Positions 37,610-45,306 of a DNA stretch of 46,820 nucleotides are shown here, piece by piece. This DNA comes from Lachnospira multipara ATCC 19207. GTDB taxonomy: Bacteria; Bacillota; Clostridia; Lachnospirales; Lachnospiraceae. The notes under the pieces were generated by a model that was given only the letters and a program-made list of their open reading frames with translations, made no database searches and was not told the origin of the DNA. The DNA lies in NCBI RefSeq assembly GCF_000424105.1, contig NZ_AUJG01000018.1, positions 1-46,820 on the forward strand. Reading direction: 5' to 3'. The position numbers and the translations under genes are program-made. Every line of letters begins with the position of its first letter. Within the stretch, counting starts at the first letter, position 1.

Positions 37610-39247
37610 TTAGTCTTCATCATCTGATGCAGCATCAGCAAATCCCTGACGCTTTCTAGCCATTTCATCACTTTCAAGGTATTCATCATAAGTTGTAATC
37701 TTATCAATTAACTGACCTGATGGAACGATCTCCATGATTCTGTTAGCTGTTGTCTGAATGAACTGATGATCGTGTGAAGTAAAGATTACAACACCATTAA
37801 ACTTAATTAAAGCATTGTTAAGGGCAGTAATTGATTCCATGTCTAAGTGGTTTGTAGGGTCATCAAATACTAAACAGTTACAACCCATAATCATCATCTT
37901 AGAAAGTAAACATCTAACCTTCTCACCACCGGATAATACCTTAACCTTCTTAACGCCATCATCACCAGCAAATAACATTCTTCCAAGGAATCCTCTTACA
38001 TATGTAGGATCTGGATCTGGTGAATACTGTGTTAACCATTCAACGATTGTATCTTCTCTATTAAACTCTGCAGCTGAATCCTTAGGGAAGTAACCCTGAG
38101 ATGTTGTAACACCCCACTTGTAGCTACCTTCATCAGGTTCCATCTGACCTGTAATAATATTGAAAAGTGTTGTAGTTGCAAGCTCGTTAGAACCTACAAA
38201 TGCAATCTTATCATCATGATTTACAATAAATGAAACGTTATCTAATACCTTAACACCATCAATTGTCTTAGAAATTCCTTCTACCTGTAATACTTCATTA
38301 CCGATTTCTCTCTGTGGTCTAAAGTCGATATAAGGATACTTTCTTGAAGATGGTCTGATTTCATCAAGTTCGATTTTCTCTAAGGCTCTCTTTCTAGATG
38401 TAGCCTGCTTAGACTTAGAAGCGTTAGCAGAGAATCTCTGAATAAAGTCCTGTAATTCCTTAATCTTCTCTTCTTTCTTCTTATTAGCTTCCTTCATCTG
38501 CTTAATAAGTAACTGGCTTGATTCATACCAGAAGTCATAGTTACCAGCATATAACTGAATCTTAGCATAATCGATATCAGCGATATGAGTACATACCTTA
38601 TTAAGGAAATATCTATCATGGGAAACAACAATAACTGTATTATCAAAGTTAATTAAGAACTCTTCTAACCAAGCAATAGCATCTAAATCTAAGTGGTTAG
38701 TAGGCTCATCAAGAAGTAAGATATCAGGGTTACCAAATAAAGCCTTAGCAAGTAATACCTTAACCTTAAGTGAACCATCAAGTTCGCTCATTAATTTATA
38801 GTGATTCTCTGTTTCAACACCTAAACCATTAAGAAGCTGAGCAGCGTCTGACTCTGATTCCCAACCGTTCATATCAGCAAATTCTGCCTCTAATTCAGAA
38901 GCCTTATTACCATCTTCCTCAGTAAAGTCTTCCTTAGCATAAATTGCTTCCTTCTCCTTCATGATCTCATAAAGACGAGCATTACCCATAATTACAGTAT
39001 CTAAAACAGTATATTCATCATACTTAAAGTGATCCTGCTCTAAGAAAGATAATCTCTGACCAGGTGTGATTGAAACATCACCCTTACTTGGCTCGATCTG
39101 GCCTGTTAAAATCTTAAGGAATGTTGACTTACCTGCACCGTTGGCACCAATAAGGCCATAACAATTACCTTCTGTAAACTTAATATTAACATCTTCAAAA
39201 AGAGCTTTCTTACCGATTCTCAATGTTACATTATTAGCACTAATCAT
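37610..39247 (-). CDS. ABC-F family ATPase (YkpA/YbiT type)
   Basis: 545 residues with two ATP-binding domains and no membrane segments. ABC-F proteins bind the ribosomal E site and help translation. The start ISANNVTLRIGKKALFEDV and the text VLDTVIMGN match the YbiT/YkpA branch. NBD1 has Walker A GANGAGKS (34-41) and Walker B LLLDEPTNHLD, but its signature reads LDGS (156-159) instead of LSGG. NBD2 has an intact signature LSGGEK (438-443), but its Walker A reads GSNELATT (352-359) without the lysine, and Walker B ends FDDP (461-464). One of the two composite ATP sites therefore looks degenerate. A long linker (about 240-300) carries the ribosome-reaching arm. It has its own promoter and terminator. 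Confidence 0.92.
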   Translation of the reverse strand: MISANNVTLRIGKKALFEDVNIKFTEGNCYGLIGANGAGKSTFLKILTGQIEPSKGDVSITPGQRLSFLEQDHFKYDEYTVLDTVIMGNARLYEIMKEKEAIYAKEDFTEEDGNKASELEAEFADMNGWESESDAAQLLNGLGVETENHYKLMSELDGSLKVKVLLAKALFGNPDILLLDEPTNHLDLDAIAWLEEFLINFDNTVIVVSHDRYFLNKVCTHIADIDYAKIQLYAGNYDFWYESSQLLIKQMKEANKKKEEKIKELQDFIQRFSANASKSKQATSRKRALEKIELDEIRPSSRKYPYIDFRPQREIGNEVLQVEGISKTIDGVKVLDNVSFIVNHDDKIAFVGSNELATTTLFNIITGQMEPDEGSYKWGVTTSQGYFPKDSAAEFNREDTIVEWLTQYSPDPDPTYVRGFLGRMLFAGDDGVKKVKVLSGGEKVRCLLSKMMIMGCNCLVFDDPTNHLDMESITALNNALIKFNGVVIFTSHDHQFIQTTANRIMEIVPSGQLIDKITTYDEYLESDEMARKRQGFADAASDDED

Positions 39248-39267
39248 CTAAATATAACCTCCAAATA

Positions 39268-39284
39268 GAAATACAAAGTATTTC
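39268..39284 (-). other. Perfect hairpin next to the ABC-F ribosome binding site
   Basis: GAAATAC (39268-39274) and GTATTTC (39278-39284) flank an AAA loop, four bases upstream of the GGAGGTT ribosome binding site in the leader of the ABC-F mRNA. It could tune translation; this is inference. Confidence 0.45.
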
Positions 39285-39334
39285 AGTCTAATCTAAAATT
39301 ACAAACAACGTGCCATTAAAGCACAAACATAATA

Positions 39335-39363
39335 ATTATAGAGGTTATAAAGCCTAAATGCAA
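39335..39363 (-). promoter_or_regulatory. Promoter of the ABC-F gene
   Basis: On the minus strand TTGCAT (39358-39363) and TATAAT (39335-39340) are separated by 17 bases, giving a leader of about 80 bases before the start codon. Confidence 0.75.
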
Positions 39364-39393
39364 GTAAAACTAATTTACACATTTTAAAATAAA

Positions 39394-39495
39394 AATAGCA
39401 CCCCCGCTTCATGTATTGAGGTGACCCCCAAAAGTTAGACCAAAAATCTAACGATTGGAGGTCGGTACATATAGCCATAAAACTGGGGTGTTATT
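39394..39495. mobile_element. IS3-family-like left-end remnant within a split terminator stem
   Basis: The plus-strand stretch from 39416 has the IS3/IS150-type terminus TGAGGTGACCCCCAAAAGTT, a small stem GTTAGA / TCTAAC (39434-39439, 39447-39452), and GGAGGTCGGTACA, which in such elements is the ribosome binding site region before orfA. No orfA or orfB follows. The flanks AATAGCACCCC (39394-39404) and GGGGTGTTATT (39485-39495) pair with one mismatch and are followed by a T-run on the minus strand, as in a terminator whose loop was invaded. GACCCCCA and TGGAGGTC also pair imperfectly, so a palindromic MITE-like element is the alternative. Confidence 0.55.
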
Positions 39496-39524
39496 TATCA
39501 TCTTATCATAAATCTTCTAGTTAC

Positions 39525-39556
39525 AATTTCTTCTTATTATAATTTCTTCTTATTAT
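39525..39556. repeat. 16-base tandem duplication
   Basis: AATTTCTTCTTATTAT occurs twice, head to tail, at 39525-39540 and 39541-39556, just past the stop of the unknown 133-residue gene. Confidence 0.85.
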
Positions 39557-39583
39557 GTTTCCTTCTATAATTATGAAAGAAAT

Positions 39584-39985
39584 CTATTTCACTTCTATAT
39601 TAGGAAATGTATATTTAAAAAATACATCAAAAGGATCGTCATTATAACTTAGGGTTTGAATATACTTGTTATATTTCTCAACAATCCAGGAAAAGCTAGC
39701 TGGCAAATCCTCATAATCGTACATCAAAAATCTCACATAAATAGCCTTTCTCTTAAGAAGCTTCTTTATCATATTTAATAAGAAGTCTCCATGTTCTGTC
39801 TGTAACACCGTCTCATCTAAAGAAACCACAATCATTTTATGTCCCACTATCATATTCTCAATTTCCTCATTTGTGATCTTCTCGCACATACTATTAATTT
39901 TAAAGATATTATAAAAATAATCTTCAAACATCTTTGTTAAATTAAAATTCGAAATTTTTGAATCATTAGATCCTAAATATAGCAT
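39584..39985 (-). CDS. Unrecognised cytoplasmic protein
   Basis: 133 residues from the ATG at 39985, which is preceded by CAGGAGGAAATT, a strong ribosome binding site; an in-frame ATG five codons earlier overlaps that site. I do not recognise the family. The sequence has no signal peptide or membrane helix. It looks alpha/beta: a strand-like start MLYLGSND, a hydrophobic strand KMIVVSLDET (about 50-59), an amphipathic helix DFLLNMIKKLLKRKA, a strand IYVRFLMYDYEDLP, and a helix SFSWIVEKYNKYI. The strand-helix-strand spacing faintly recalls TIR-like or other Rossmann-type domains, but no catalytic motif can be named. It stands alone in a gene-poor region behind a palindromic promoter. Confidence 0.75.
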   Translation of the reverse strand: MLYLGSNDSKISNFNLTKMFEDYFYNIFKINSMCEKITNEEIENMIVGHKMIVVSLDETVLQTEHGDFLLNMIKKLLKRKAIYVRFLMYDYEDLPASFSWIVEKYNKYIQTLSYNDDPFDVFFKYTFPNIEVK

Positions 39986-40053
39986 AATTTCCTCCTGCAC
40001 TAATCTTTTTCTTATAGTTCATTTTCTAACATTCTCTGTTTGTTTTCTTTCAC

Positions 40054-40106
40054 CTATACAATTTTAAATAATTGTATAGTGTTTAATTTAATTGGCCTCA
40101 ATTAAA
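40054..40106 (-). promoter_or_regulatory. Promoter of the unknown gene overlaid by two perfect palindromes
   Basis: CTATACAATT / AATTGTATAG (40054-40063, 40070-40079) and TTTAATTG / CAATTAAA (40087-40094, 40099-40106) are perfect inverted repeats, 7 bases apart. On the minus strand TTGAGG (40096-40101) and TATACA (40073-40078) are 17 bases apart. The -35 falls in the second palindrome and the -10 in the first, as expected for operator-controlled expression. Confidence 0.5.
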
Positions 40107-41125
40107 GTTGCCTTAAAATACGTATAAAATATTCTCAAAACTGTCCCATTTCTTAATTTAAGCCTGGGATGTCTTTATCTTTTCAGTACATTTACGGTTA
40201 ACCAAACCCATCTTTTTGTATCTTCTATCTTTTACTTCTATCTTTTTGTGACTTCTTCCTTTATCTTCTTGTAGCTTTTTCTCTCATCTTTAAGCATAAT
40301 ATTAATCAATTGATTCTTTCTCTGTTAGTTTTTTGTTTTTTTACTTTTCTTTAGTTTTCAATGACTCCTTTCATCCTTTCGCAATCCTCCATGAAATGCG
40401 TTTATTTCCTTGAATTACTTTTTGTGAAAATGTGTCGCAGTAAGCCAACAAACCAACTAATCAGTAAATCGAATCCTCCAATCATATCATCAATTTAAAT
40501 CATAATTCTAGATTAAACCAATCGAATCAGAAACTAAATCGCCAAATTTAAACTTTCAGATACGACTAGTGTAATTGTTTACATAATAGTCAAAAAAATA
40601 AGCGGGCATTTACACTTTTTATACAGTAAATCCCCCCTTTTATCTGTGTTTGACCATTTATGAATTAGTTTGTGTTTTTGCAACGACAAAATATTATCAA
40701 AGGATTTTTTATTTGTAAAGTACTTTTTTTATATTTTTGCTAAAATATTTCCGTCCATATGTCTCTAATAAAGATTTTTTCTATATTTCTAGCATATAAA
40801 TTTTTTCAAATTTAAAAAATTGCATTTTGTATATTTTTTCCTTTAATTTGTTTTTTAAATAAATTCTCTTTTGAAAAATAGCGACAACATTTTCCTAATA
40901 AAAAACTAGTTAATATAAAAATAACCAGCAAATACAAGCTTTTCGCCAATTAAACTGTAAGTTTAATTTCTTTTACGAAATCTTATATTTGCCGGTTTAA
41001 ATACATTTTTAAAAATTTTTTATAAGAAACTATTAACAATTAGAAAATATTAGCTGTTAAAGTTCTTAATGAATTTTTTTAAAAAATTATTTCTCTGTTT
41101 CCAAAAATCAACCCAATTTTAAAAA
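40107..41125. other. Gene-free AT-rich stretch
   Basis: About 1 kb with no open reading frame that has a ribosome binding site or credible codon use. From about 40170 to 40350 the plus strand is pyrimidine-rich, with degenerate repeats of a TATCTTTTTGT type (about 40204-40290). The rest is more than 75 per cent A+T by eye. The only clear structure is the palindrome at 40923-40997. Confidence 0.6.
40923..40997 (-). terminator. Long imperfect palindrome downstream of arcC (possible terminator)
   Basis: The arms 40923-40945 (starting AACCAGCAAATACAAG) and 40976-40997 (ending CTTATATTTGCCGGTT) pair over about 22 bases with three mismatches and one bulge. They enclose a second stem ATTAAAC / GTTTAAT (40949-40955, 40961-40967). 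On the minus strand the structure is followed by ATTTTTAT. It lies 128 bases past the arcC stop. A small mobile element is the alternative. Confidence 0.55.
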
Positions 41126-42064
41126 CTAAGCTGTAATTGTTGTACCAGTTTTTCCATTAAGAGCATCTTTAGCCTTTTCAAGATTTGCAATTACTGCTCT
41201 TGAGCCTTCAATAGCTGAAACAAATCTAACTGATGCATCAACCTTAGGAAGTGTTGTAATTGCTGGGAAGTCGCCCTCGTTAATATGCTTAACAAGTGCC
41301 TCAACCTTAATGTCATCAACTTCCTCTTCCTTGTCTGTTCCAAGGCCGATTGTAAGCTTATCTGCAGCTGTTAAGAATAAAAGTGTCTTAGCGCCTGTAA
41401 ATTCAGCAAGCTTAGCTGCTGTATAATCCTTTTCAATGATAGCTGAAGCGCCCTTAAGGTGTGTACCCTGCTGTAAAACAGGAATTCCGCCACCGCCAGC
41501 AGCAATAACTACCTGATCCGCATCAAGTAAAGCCTTGATTGCATCAATTTCATAAATATCAATAGGCATTGGAGCTGCAATAATTCTTCTAAACTTGCCT
41601 GGCTCCTCCTCAACTACGTGATTACCCTTCTCTTCCTCAGCTTCAGCCTCTTCCTTTGTCATATAGCGACCGATAATCTTTGTTGGATTTGAAAATGCTT
41701 CATCAAAAGGATCAACTCTTACCTGAGTAATTACAGTTGAAACTGTCTTATAAATACCTCTGTTAAGAAGTTCCTCTCTAATAGCATTCTGTAAATCATA
41801 ACCAATGTAACCCTCGCTCATAGCGCCACAAACTGACATAGGAGCTACAGTTCTATCTTCTGGCTCAAGTCTAGCATATTCAGTCATAGCTGTCTGAATC
41901 ATACCAACTTGTGGTCCATTACTATGAGTTACAACAACCTGATATTTGTCCTCAACTAAATCAGCAATTGCCTTAGCTGCTTTAGATACATTTATTTTCT
42001 GTTCATTAAATGTTGTACCAAACGCATTTCTTCCTAGTGCTACTACAATTCTTCTATTCTCCAT
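41126..42064 (-). CDS. arcC: Carbamate kinase
   Basis: 312 residues, the family length. It transfers phosphate from carbamoyl phosphate to ADP, yielding ATP, ammonia and CO2. Seen: VVALGRNAFG (the ALGxNAxG loop of the clostridial type), HSNGPQVGMIQTAM, VDPFDEAFSNPTKIIGRYM, ADQVVIAAGGGGIPV and LKGASAIIEKDYTAAKLA. Residues R and S replace glycines of the classical ALGGNA and HGNGPQVG motifs, which as far as I recall also occurs in other clostridial members. No arcA, arcB or other carbamoyl-phosphate-forming gene is adjacent, so the source of its substrate cannot be told. It has its own promoter. Confidence 0.95.
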   Translation of the reverse strand: MENRRIVVALGRNAFGTTFNEQKINVSKAAKAIADLVEDKYQVVVTHSNGPQVGMIQTAMTEYARLEPEDRTVAPMSVCGAMSEGYIGYDLQNAIREELLNRGIYKTVSTVITQVRVDPFDEAFSNPTKIIGRYMTKEEAEAEEEKGNHVVEEEPGKFRRIIAAPMPIDIYEIDAIKALLDADQVVIAAGGGGIPVLQQGTHLKGASAIIEKDYTAAKLAEFTGAKTLLFLTAADKLTIGLGTDKEEEVDDIKVEALVKHINEGDFPAITTLPKVDASVRFVSAIEGSRAVIANLEKAKDALNGKTGTTITA

Positions 42065-42099
42065 ATTTAAACCTCCAAAGTTAAAAAAAGATTAATTTA

Positions 42100-42128
42100 A
42101 TTATAAAATAAAGCCCCTGCCTTCGCAA
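42100..42128 (-). promoter_or_regulatory. Promoter of arcC
   Basis: On the minus strand TTGCGA (42123-42128) and TATAAT (42100-42105) are 17 bases apart. A small palindrome CCTTCGCAAGG overlaps the -35. Confidence 0.72.
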
Positions 42129-42210
42129 GGAAAATAAGCTATTTACTAGCTTTTCTCATATTCAATTTTGTTCTTAATTCTATCCTAAGTAAATTACTTC
42201 ACAAAATTAA

Positions 42211-42267
42211 AAATACAAAAAGACCCGACTTTACTTTATCAATTGATAAAAATAAAATCAGGTCTTT
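42211..42267 (-). terminator. Terminator of the small membrane protein gene
   Basis: AAAGACC (42219-42225) and GGTCTTT (42261-42267) close a long, mostly A/T stem around TATCAATTGATA. On the minus strand TTTTGTATTTTT follows. Confidence 0.75.
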
Positions 42268-42304
42268 AAATTTACTTGCTTTATCTATGTTAGCTAAAAT
42301 TCAT

Positions 42305-42553
42305 CTAGAAAAATTTAAAAATAAAGTTGTTAGTTATCATTTGTAGAGCGGCTGTTGTCTCCTCAGTCTGGCTTGCAGCTGAGTCATTAGCCCACTGTAA
42401 AATGTCCATCATAAGGTAATTTAGCGCAATTAATGCAACTGCTAAAATTACGATAATTACAAAAGGAACCCACTGATTCTTCTTTAAACTTGATGAACCC
42501 TTACCGCTTCTGTTAGTTGAATTTAAATTCTTAAAATTACGACTGTCTACCAT
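42305..42553 (-). CDS. Small single-pass membrane protein, unknown function
   Basis: 82 residues: a polar, Asn/Ser/Lys-rich N-terminus (1-27), one transmembrane helix (about 28-49), and a short polar C-terminal part rich in Thr, Ala and Glu that ends in a hydrophobic NNFIFKFF. It is not recognised. GGTAGAGA precedes the ATG. It lies just downstream of the flagellin-like gene on the same strand and ends at a strong terminator, so the two may be cotranscribed unless the inverted repeat between them stops transcription. Confidence 0.7.
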   Translation of the reverse strand: MVDSRNFKNLNSTNRSGKGSSSLKKNQWVPFVIIVILAVALIALNYLMMDILQWANDSAASQTEETTAALQMITNNFIFKFF

Positions 42554-42592
42554 ATTCTCTACCTTTCAGAAAAATTTCTTACTTGGCTAGGA

Positions 42593-42638
42593 TAACATTT
42601 TATGAACAAATAGTAAATAAAGTTTTTATAAAATGTTA
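42593..42638. repeat. Perfect inverted repeat at the stop of the flagellin-like gene
   Basis: TAACATTTTAT (42593-42603) and ATAAAATGTTA (42628-42638) are perfect 11-base arms 24 bases apart. The right arm includes the stop codon of the flagellin-like gene. There is no T-tract, so mRNA stabilisation or weak termination is more likely than a strong stop. Confidence 0.65.
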
Positions 42639-43397
42639 CTGAAAGACTATATTAGCCTTTTCCTTCTCGTCTTCTTGCTGCTTCTTTTGCATCATAAGCT
42701 TATAGGTGTCTAAAACAGCCTGCTTTTTCATCTCACTTACTGCCTCAGAATAATCTGTATCCTGTAACTGGCTTAAAACCCTTGACTGGTTATATGAAGC
42801 CATGCTGTTATAGGCTGAAATATGGGACATACTATTAGTTGTTGCACCTGTTTCTGAACGCATACTAGAAACTGTCTCTAAGGCAGCATCAATGTCTGAT
42901 ATATCAAAGTCTCCTGTTACGTCATAATCAGCAATTCCTAGGGCTTCTAGAGTCGAATTATATGTTGAAACTGTAGCTGTAGAACCATTTCCATCTGTAG
43001 CCACATTTAAATCGTCCTCACTTCCATCAAGGAGTGAAATGCCATTGTAGTTAGTTGTATCTGCAATGTCTGTAATACCTTCTTTTAATTGATTAATCTC
43101 TTCTTGAATAGCAGCCTTTTCTGTTGATGAAAGGGTATCGTTTGAAGCTTGAATTGATAGCTCCCTAATTTGCTGTAAATAGTCTGTAATACCTTCTAGG
43201 GCAGCATCTTCAATATTAAGCACCGATACTGCTGATTCTACGTTAGAACTTCCTACATCATAGGAATTAACTTGTACCTCAGCGGCCTCTGATATAGCTA
43301 ATTCTGCTGCGCCATCTGCTGCTGACTGTAATGAAACACCTGATGCAATAGAGCTGTAATAGTTACTTGAACTAGTTACACTTGATACTCCATTCAT
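42636..43397 (-). CDS. Flagellin-like protein with reduced D0 region (orphan)
   Basis: 253 residues. Residues about 15-125 match the flagellin N-terminal domain: SIASGVSLQSAADGAAELAI, then ILxxRELxIQAxN-like YLQQIRELSIQASND, then AIQEEINQLKEGITDIADTTNYNGISLLDG. A short middle (126-168) replaces the variable domain. The C-terminal part has ALETVSSMRSETGA (about 172-185), like the flagellin C-terminal helix. The usual N-terminal 25-30 residues are shortened and the C-terminal end is a charged tail (KKQQEDEKEKANIVFQ) instead of the hydrophobic ILxQAxxAMLAQAN end. Such ends normally pack the filament core, so filament assembly is doubtful. No flagellar genes are nearby and the promoter is sigma-A-like. 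Confidence 0.85.
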   Translation of the reverse strand: MNGVSSVTSSSNYYSSIASGVSLQSAADGAAELAISEAAEVQVNSYDVGSSNVESAVSVLNIEDAALEGITDYLQQIRELSIQASNDTLSSTEKAAIQEEINQLKEGITDIADTTNYNGISLLDGSEDDLNVATDGNGSTATVSTYNSTLEALGIADYDVTGDFDISDIDAALETVSSMRSETGATTNSMSHISAYNSMASYNQSRVLSQLQDTDYSEAVSEMKKQAVLDTYKLMMQKKQQEDEKEKANIVFQ

Positions 43398-43469
43398 AAG
43401 ATACCTCCAAATTTATAATCCTTCTTTAAAAATGTTTTTCTGCCTATTGATTAGCCCCTTGTTGTATTT

Positions 43470-43498
43470 ATAGTACATTAGTACTAATATATTGTAAA
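43470..43498 (-). promoter_or_regulatory. Promoter of the flagellin-like gene with a TAGTAC palindrome
   Basis: On the minus strand TTTACA (43493-43498) and TACTAT (43470-43475) are 17 bases apart. TAGTAC / GTACTA (43471-43476, 43481-43486) is a perfect inverted repeat with a 4-base spacer, lying over the -10 and spacer, a good place for a repressor. No sigma-D motif of the GCCGATAA kind is seen. Confidence 0.6.
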
Positions 43499-43532
43499 GT
43501 GAACTTTTTGTGAAATGAAATACACATTTTAC

Positions 43533-43570
43533 GCAAAAAAAAGCTCCACTAGGAAATATCCTAGTGGAGC
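43533..43570 (-). terminator. Terminator of pckA
   Basis: GCTCCACTAGG (43543-43553) and CCTAGTGGAGC (43560-43570) form a perfect 11-base stem. On the minus strand eight T residues follow. Confidence 0.95.
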
Positions 43571-43608
43571 AAAATTCACAACTATATATCTTTCAATAAT
43601 AAATCAAA

Positions 43609-45228
43609 TTATAACTGAGGACCAGCTGCAACTAAAGCCTTACCAGCATCATTTGTCTCATACTTCTTGAAGTTCTTAACAAATCTTTCTGCAAGATCCT
43701 TAGCCTTCTTATCCCATTCAGCTGCATCAGCATATGTGTCTCTAGGATCTAAAATACCTGTATCAACACCTGGAAGTTCTGTAGGAACCTCGAAGTCGAA
43801 GTAAGGAATCTTCTTAGTTGGAGCCTTAAGAACATCGCCTGAAAGAATTGCATCAATAATACCACGAGTATCCTTAATAGAAATTCTCTTACCTGTACCA
43901 TTCCAACCTGTGTTAACTAAGTAAGCCTTAGCACCGCTCTTTTCCATCTTCTTAACAAGTTCTTCAGCATACTTTGTTGGGTGAAGCTCAAGGAAAGCCT
44001 GACCGAAGCAAGCAGAGAATGTAGGTGTAGGTTCTGTAATACCTCTTTCTGTACCAGCAAGCTTAGCAGTAAATCCTGAAAGGAAGTAATACTTTGTCTG
44101 CTCTGGTGTAAGAATAGATACTGGAGGAAGTACTCCGAAAGCATCTGCAGAAAGGAAAATTACGTTATCTGCATCTGGACCAGAAGAAATCTTGTTAACC
44201 TTCTGTGCAATCTTATCAATATGATCAATTGGATATGATACACGAGTATTTTCTGTAACACTCTTATCATCAAAATCAATCTTACCATTAGCATCAACTG
44301 TAACATTCTCTAAAAGAGCATTTCTCTTAATTGCATTGTAAATATCTGGTTCTGATTCCTTATCAAGACCGATAACCTTAGCATAGCAACCACCTTCAAG
44401 GTTGAATACACCATTATCATCCCAACCATGTTCATCATCACCAATTAATAATCTCTTTGGATCTGTTGAAAGTGTTGTCTTACCTGTACCAGAAAGACCA
44501 AAGAAGATAGCTGTGTGCTTACCTTCCATATCTGTATTAGCTGAACAGTGCATTGAAGCCATACCATTAAGTGGTAAGAAGTAGTTCTGCATTGAGAACA
44601 TACCCTTCTTCATTTCTCCACCGTACCATGTATTAAGAATTACCTGTTCACGGCTAGATACGTTAAATAAAACAGCTGTTTCTGAATTAAGACCTAATTC
44701 CTTGTAATTAGTAACCTTAGCCTTTGAAGCATTGTAGATTACAAAGTTAGGTTCGAAGTTAGCTTCTTCTTCAGCTGTTGGCTTAATAAACATATTTCTT
44801 ACAAAATGTGCCTGCCAAGCTACTTCCATGATGAATCTTACTGCAAGACGTGTACCCTTATTTGCGCCACAGAATCCATCAACTACATATAACTTCTTAC
44901 CTGAAAGTTCTTCAACTGCTAACTTCTTGCAAGCCTCCCAAGCTTCCTGTGAAGCTGGATGGTTATCATTAGGATATTCAGGTGTTGTCCACCATACAGT
45001 ATCCTTAGATTTCTCATCCATTACAATAAACTTATCTTTAGGAGAACGTCCTGTATAAATACCTGTCATAACATTAACAGCGCCAAGTTCAGTTTCTTGT
45101 CCCTTATCAAAACCTGTAAGACTTGGATCTGTTTCTGCCTTATAAAGTTCTTCATAAGATGGGTTGTAAACTACTTCTGTAGCTCCTGTAATCCCATACT
45201 TGCTTAAATCGATTGATGCCATAGTCAA
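43609..45228 (-). CDS. pckA: Phosphoenolpyruvate carboxykinase (ATP)
   Basis: 539 residues, the usual length. It interconverts oxaloacetate plus ATP with PEP plus CO2 and ADP. In anaerobes it often runs towards oxaloacetate. Seen: [10 protein letters not shown] (substrate loop), the kinase-1a loop [11 protein letters not shown] (about 245-255), the metal-binding [35 protein letters not shown] and NTGWNGTG. The ATG at 45228, or one two codons in, follows AAAGAGAGG. It stands alone between its own promoter and terminator, with over 1 kb of empty sequence upstream. Confidence 0.98.
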   Translation of the reverse strand: MTMASIDLSKYGITGATEVVYNPSYEELYKAETDPSLTGFDKGQETELGAVNVMTGIYTGRSPKDKFIVMDEKSKDTVWWTTPEYPNDNHPASQEAWEACKKLAVEELSGKKLYVVDGFCGANKGTRLAVRFIMEVAWQAHFVRNMFIKPTAEEEANFEPNFVIYNASKAKVTNYKELGLNSETAVLFNVSSREQVILNTWYGGEMKKGMFSMQNYFLPLNGMASMHCSANTDMEGKHTAIFFGLSGTGKTTLSTDPKRLLIGDDEHGWDDNGVFNLEGGCYAKVIGLDKESEPDIYNAIKRNALLENVTVDANGKIDFDDKSVTENTRVSYPIDHIDKIAQKVNKISSGPDADNVIFLSADAFGVLPPVSILTPEQTKYYFLSGFTAKLAGTERGITEPTPTFSACFGQAFLELHPTKYAEELVKKMEKSGAKAYLVNTGWNGTGKRISIKDTRGIIDAILSGDVLKAPTKKIPYFDFEVPTELPGVDTGILDPRDTYADAAEWDKKAKDLAERFVKNFKKYETNDAGKALVAAGPQL

Positions 45229-45277
45229 AAACCTCTCTTTAATTTATTATTGTTATAATTTAAACAACTTAATTCCT

Positions 45278-45306
45278 ATTATACATTAAAGATTGATAAA
45301 ATCAAT
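45278..45306 (-). promoter_or_regulatory. Promoter of pckA with a palindrome on the -35
   Basis: On the minus strand TTGATT (45300-45305) and TATAAT (45278-45283) are 16 bases apart. ATTGAT / ATCAAT (45292-45297, 45301-45306) is a perfect inverted repeat with an AAA spacer that covers the -35, consistent with an operator. Confidence 0.65.

Noticed and set aside
39986-41125. Replication origin or attachment site in the AT-rich gap
   Set aside because: No DnaA-box cluster, tRNA-end duplication or integrase was found. Low GC and palindromes alone are not enough.
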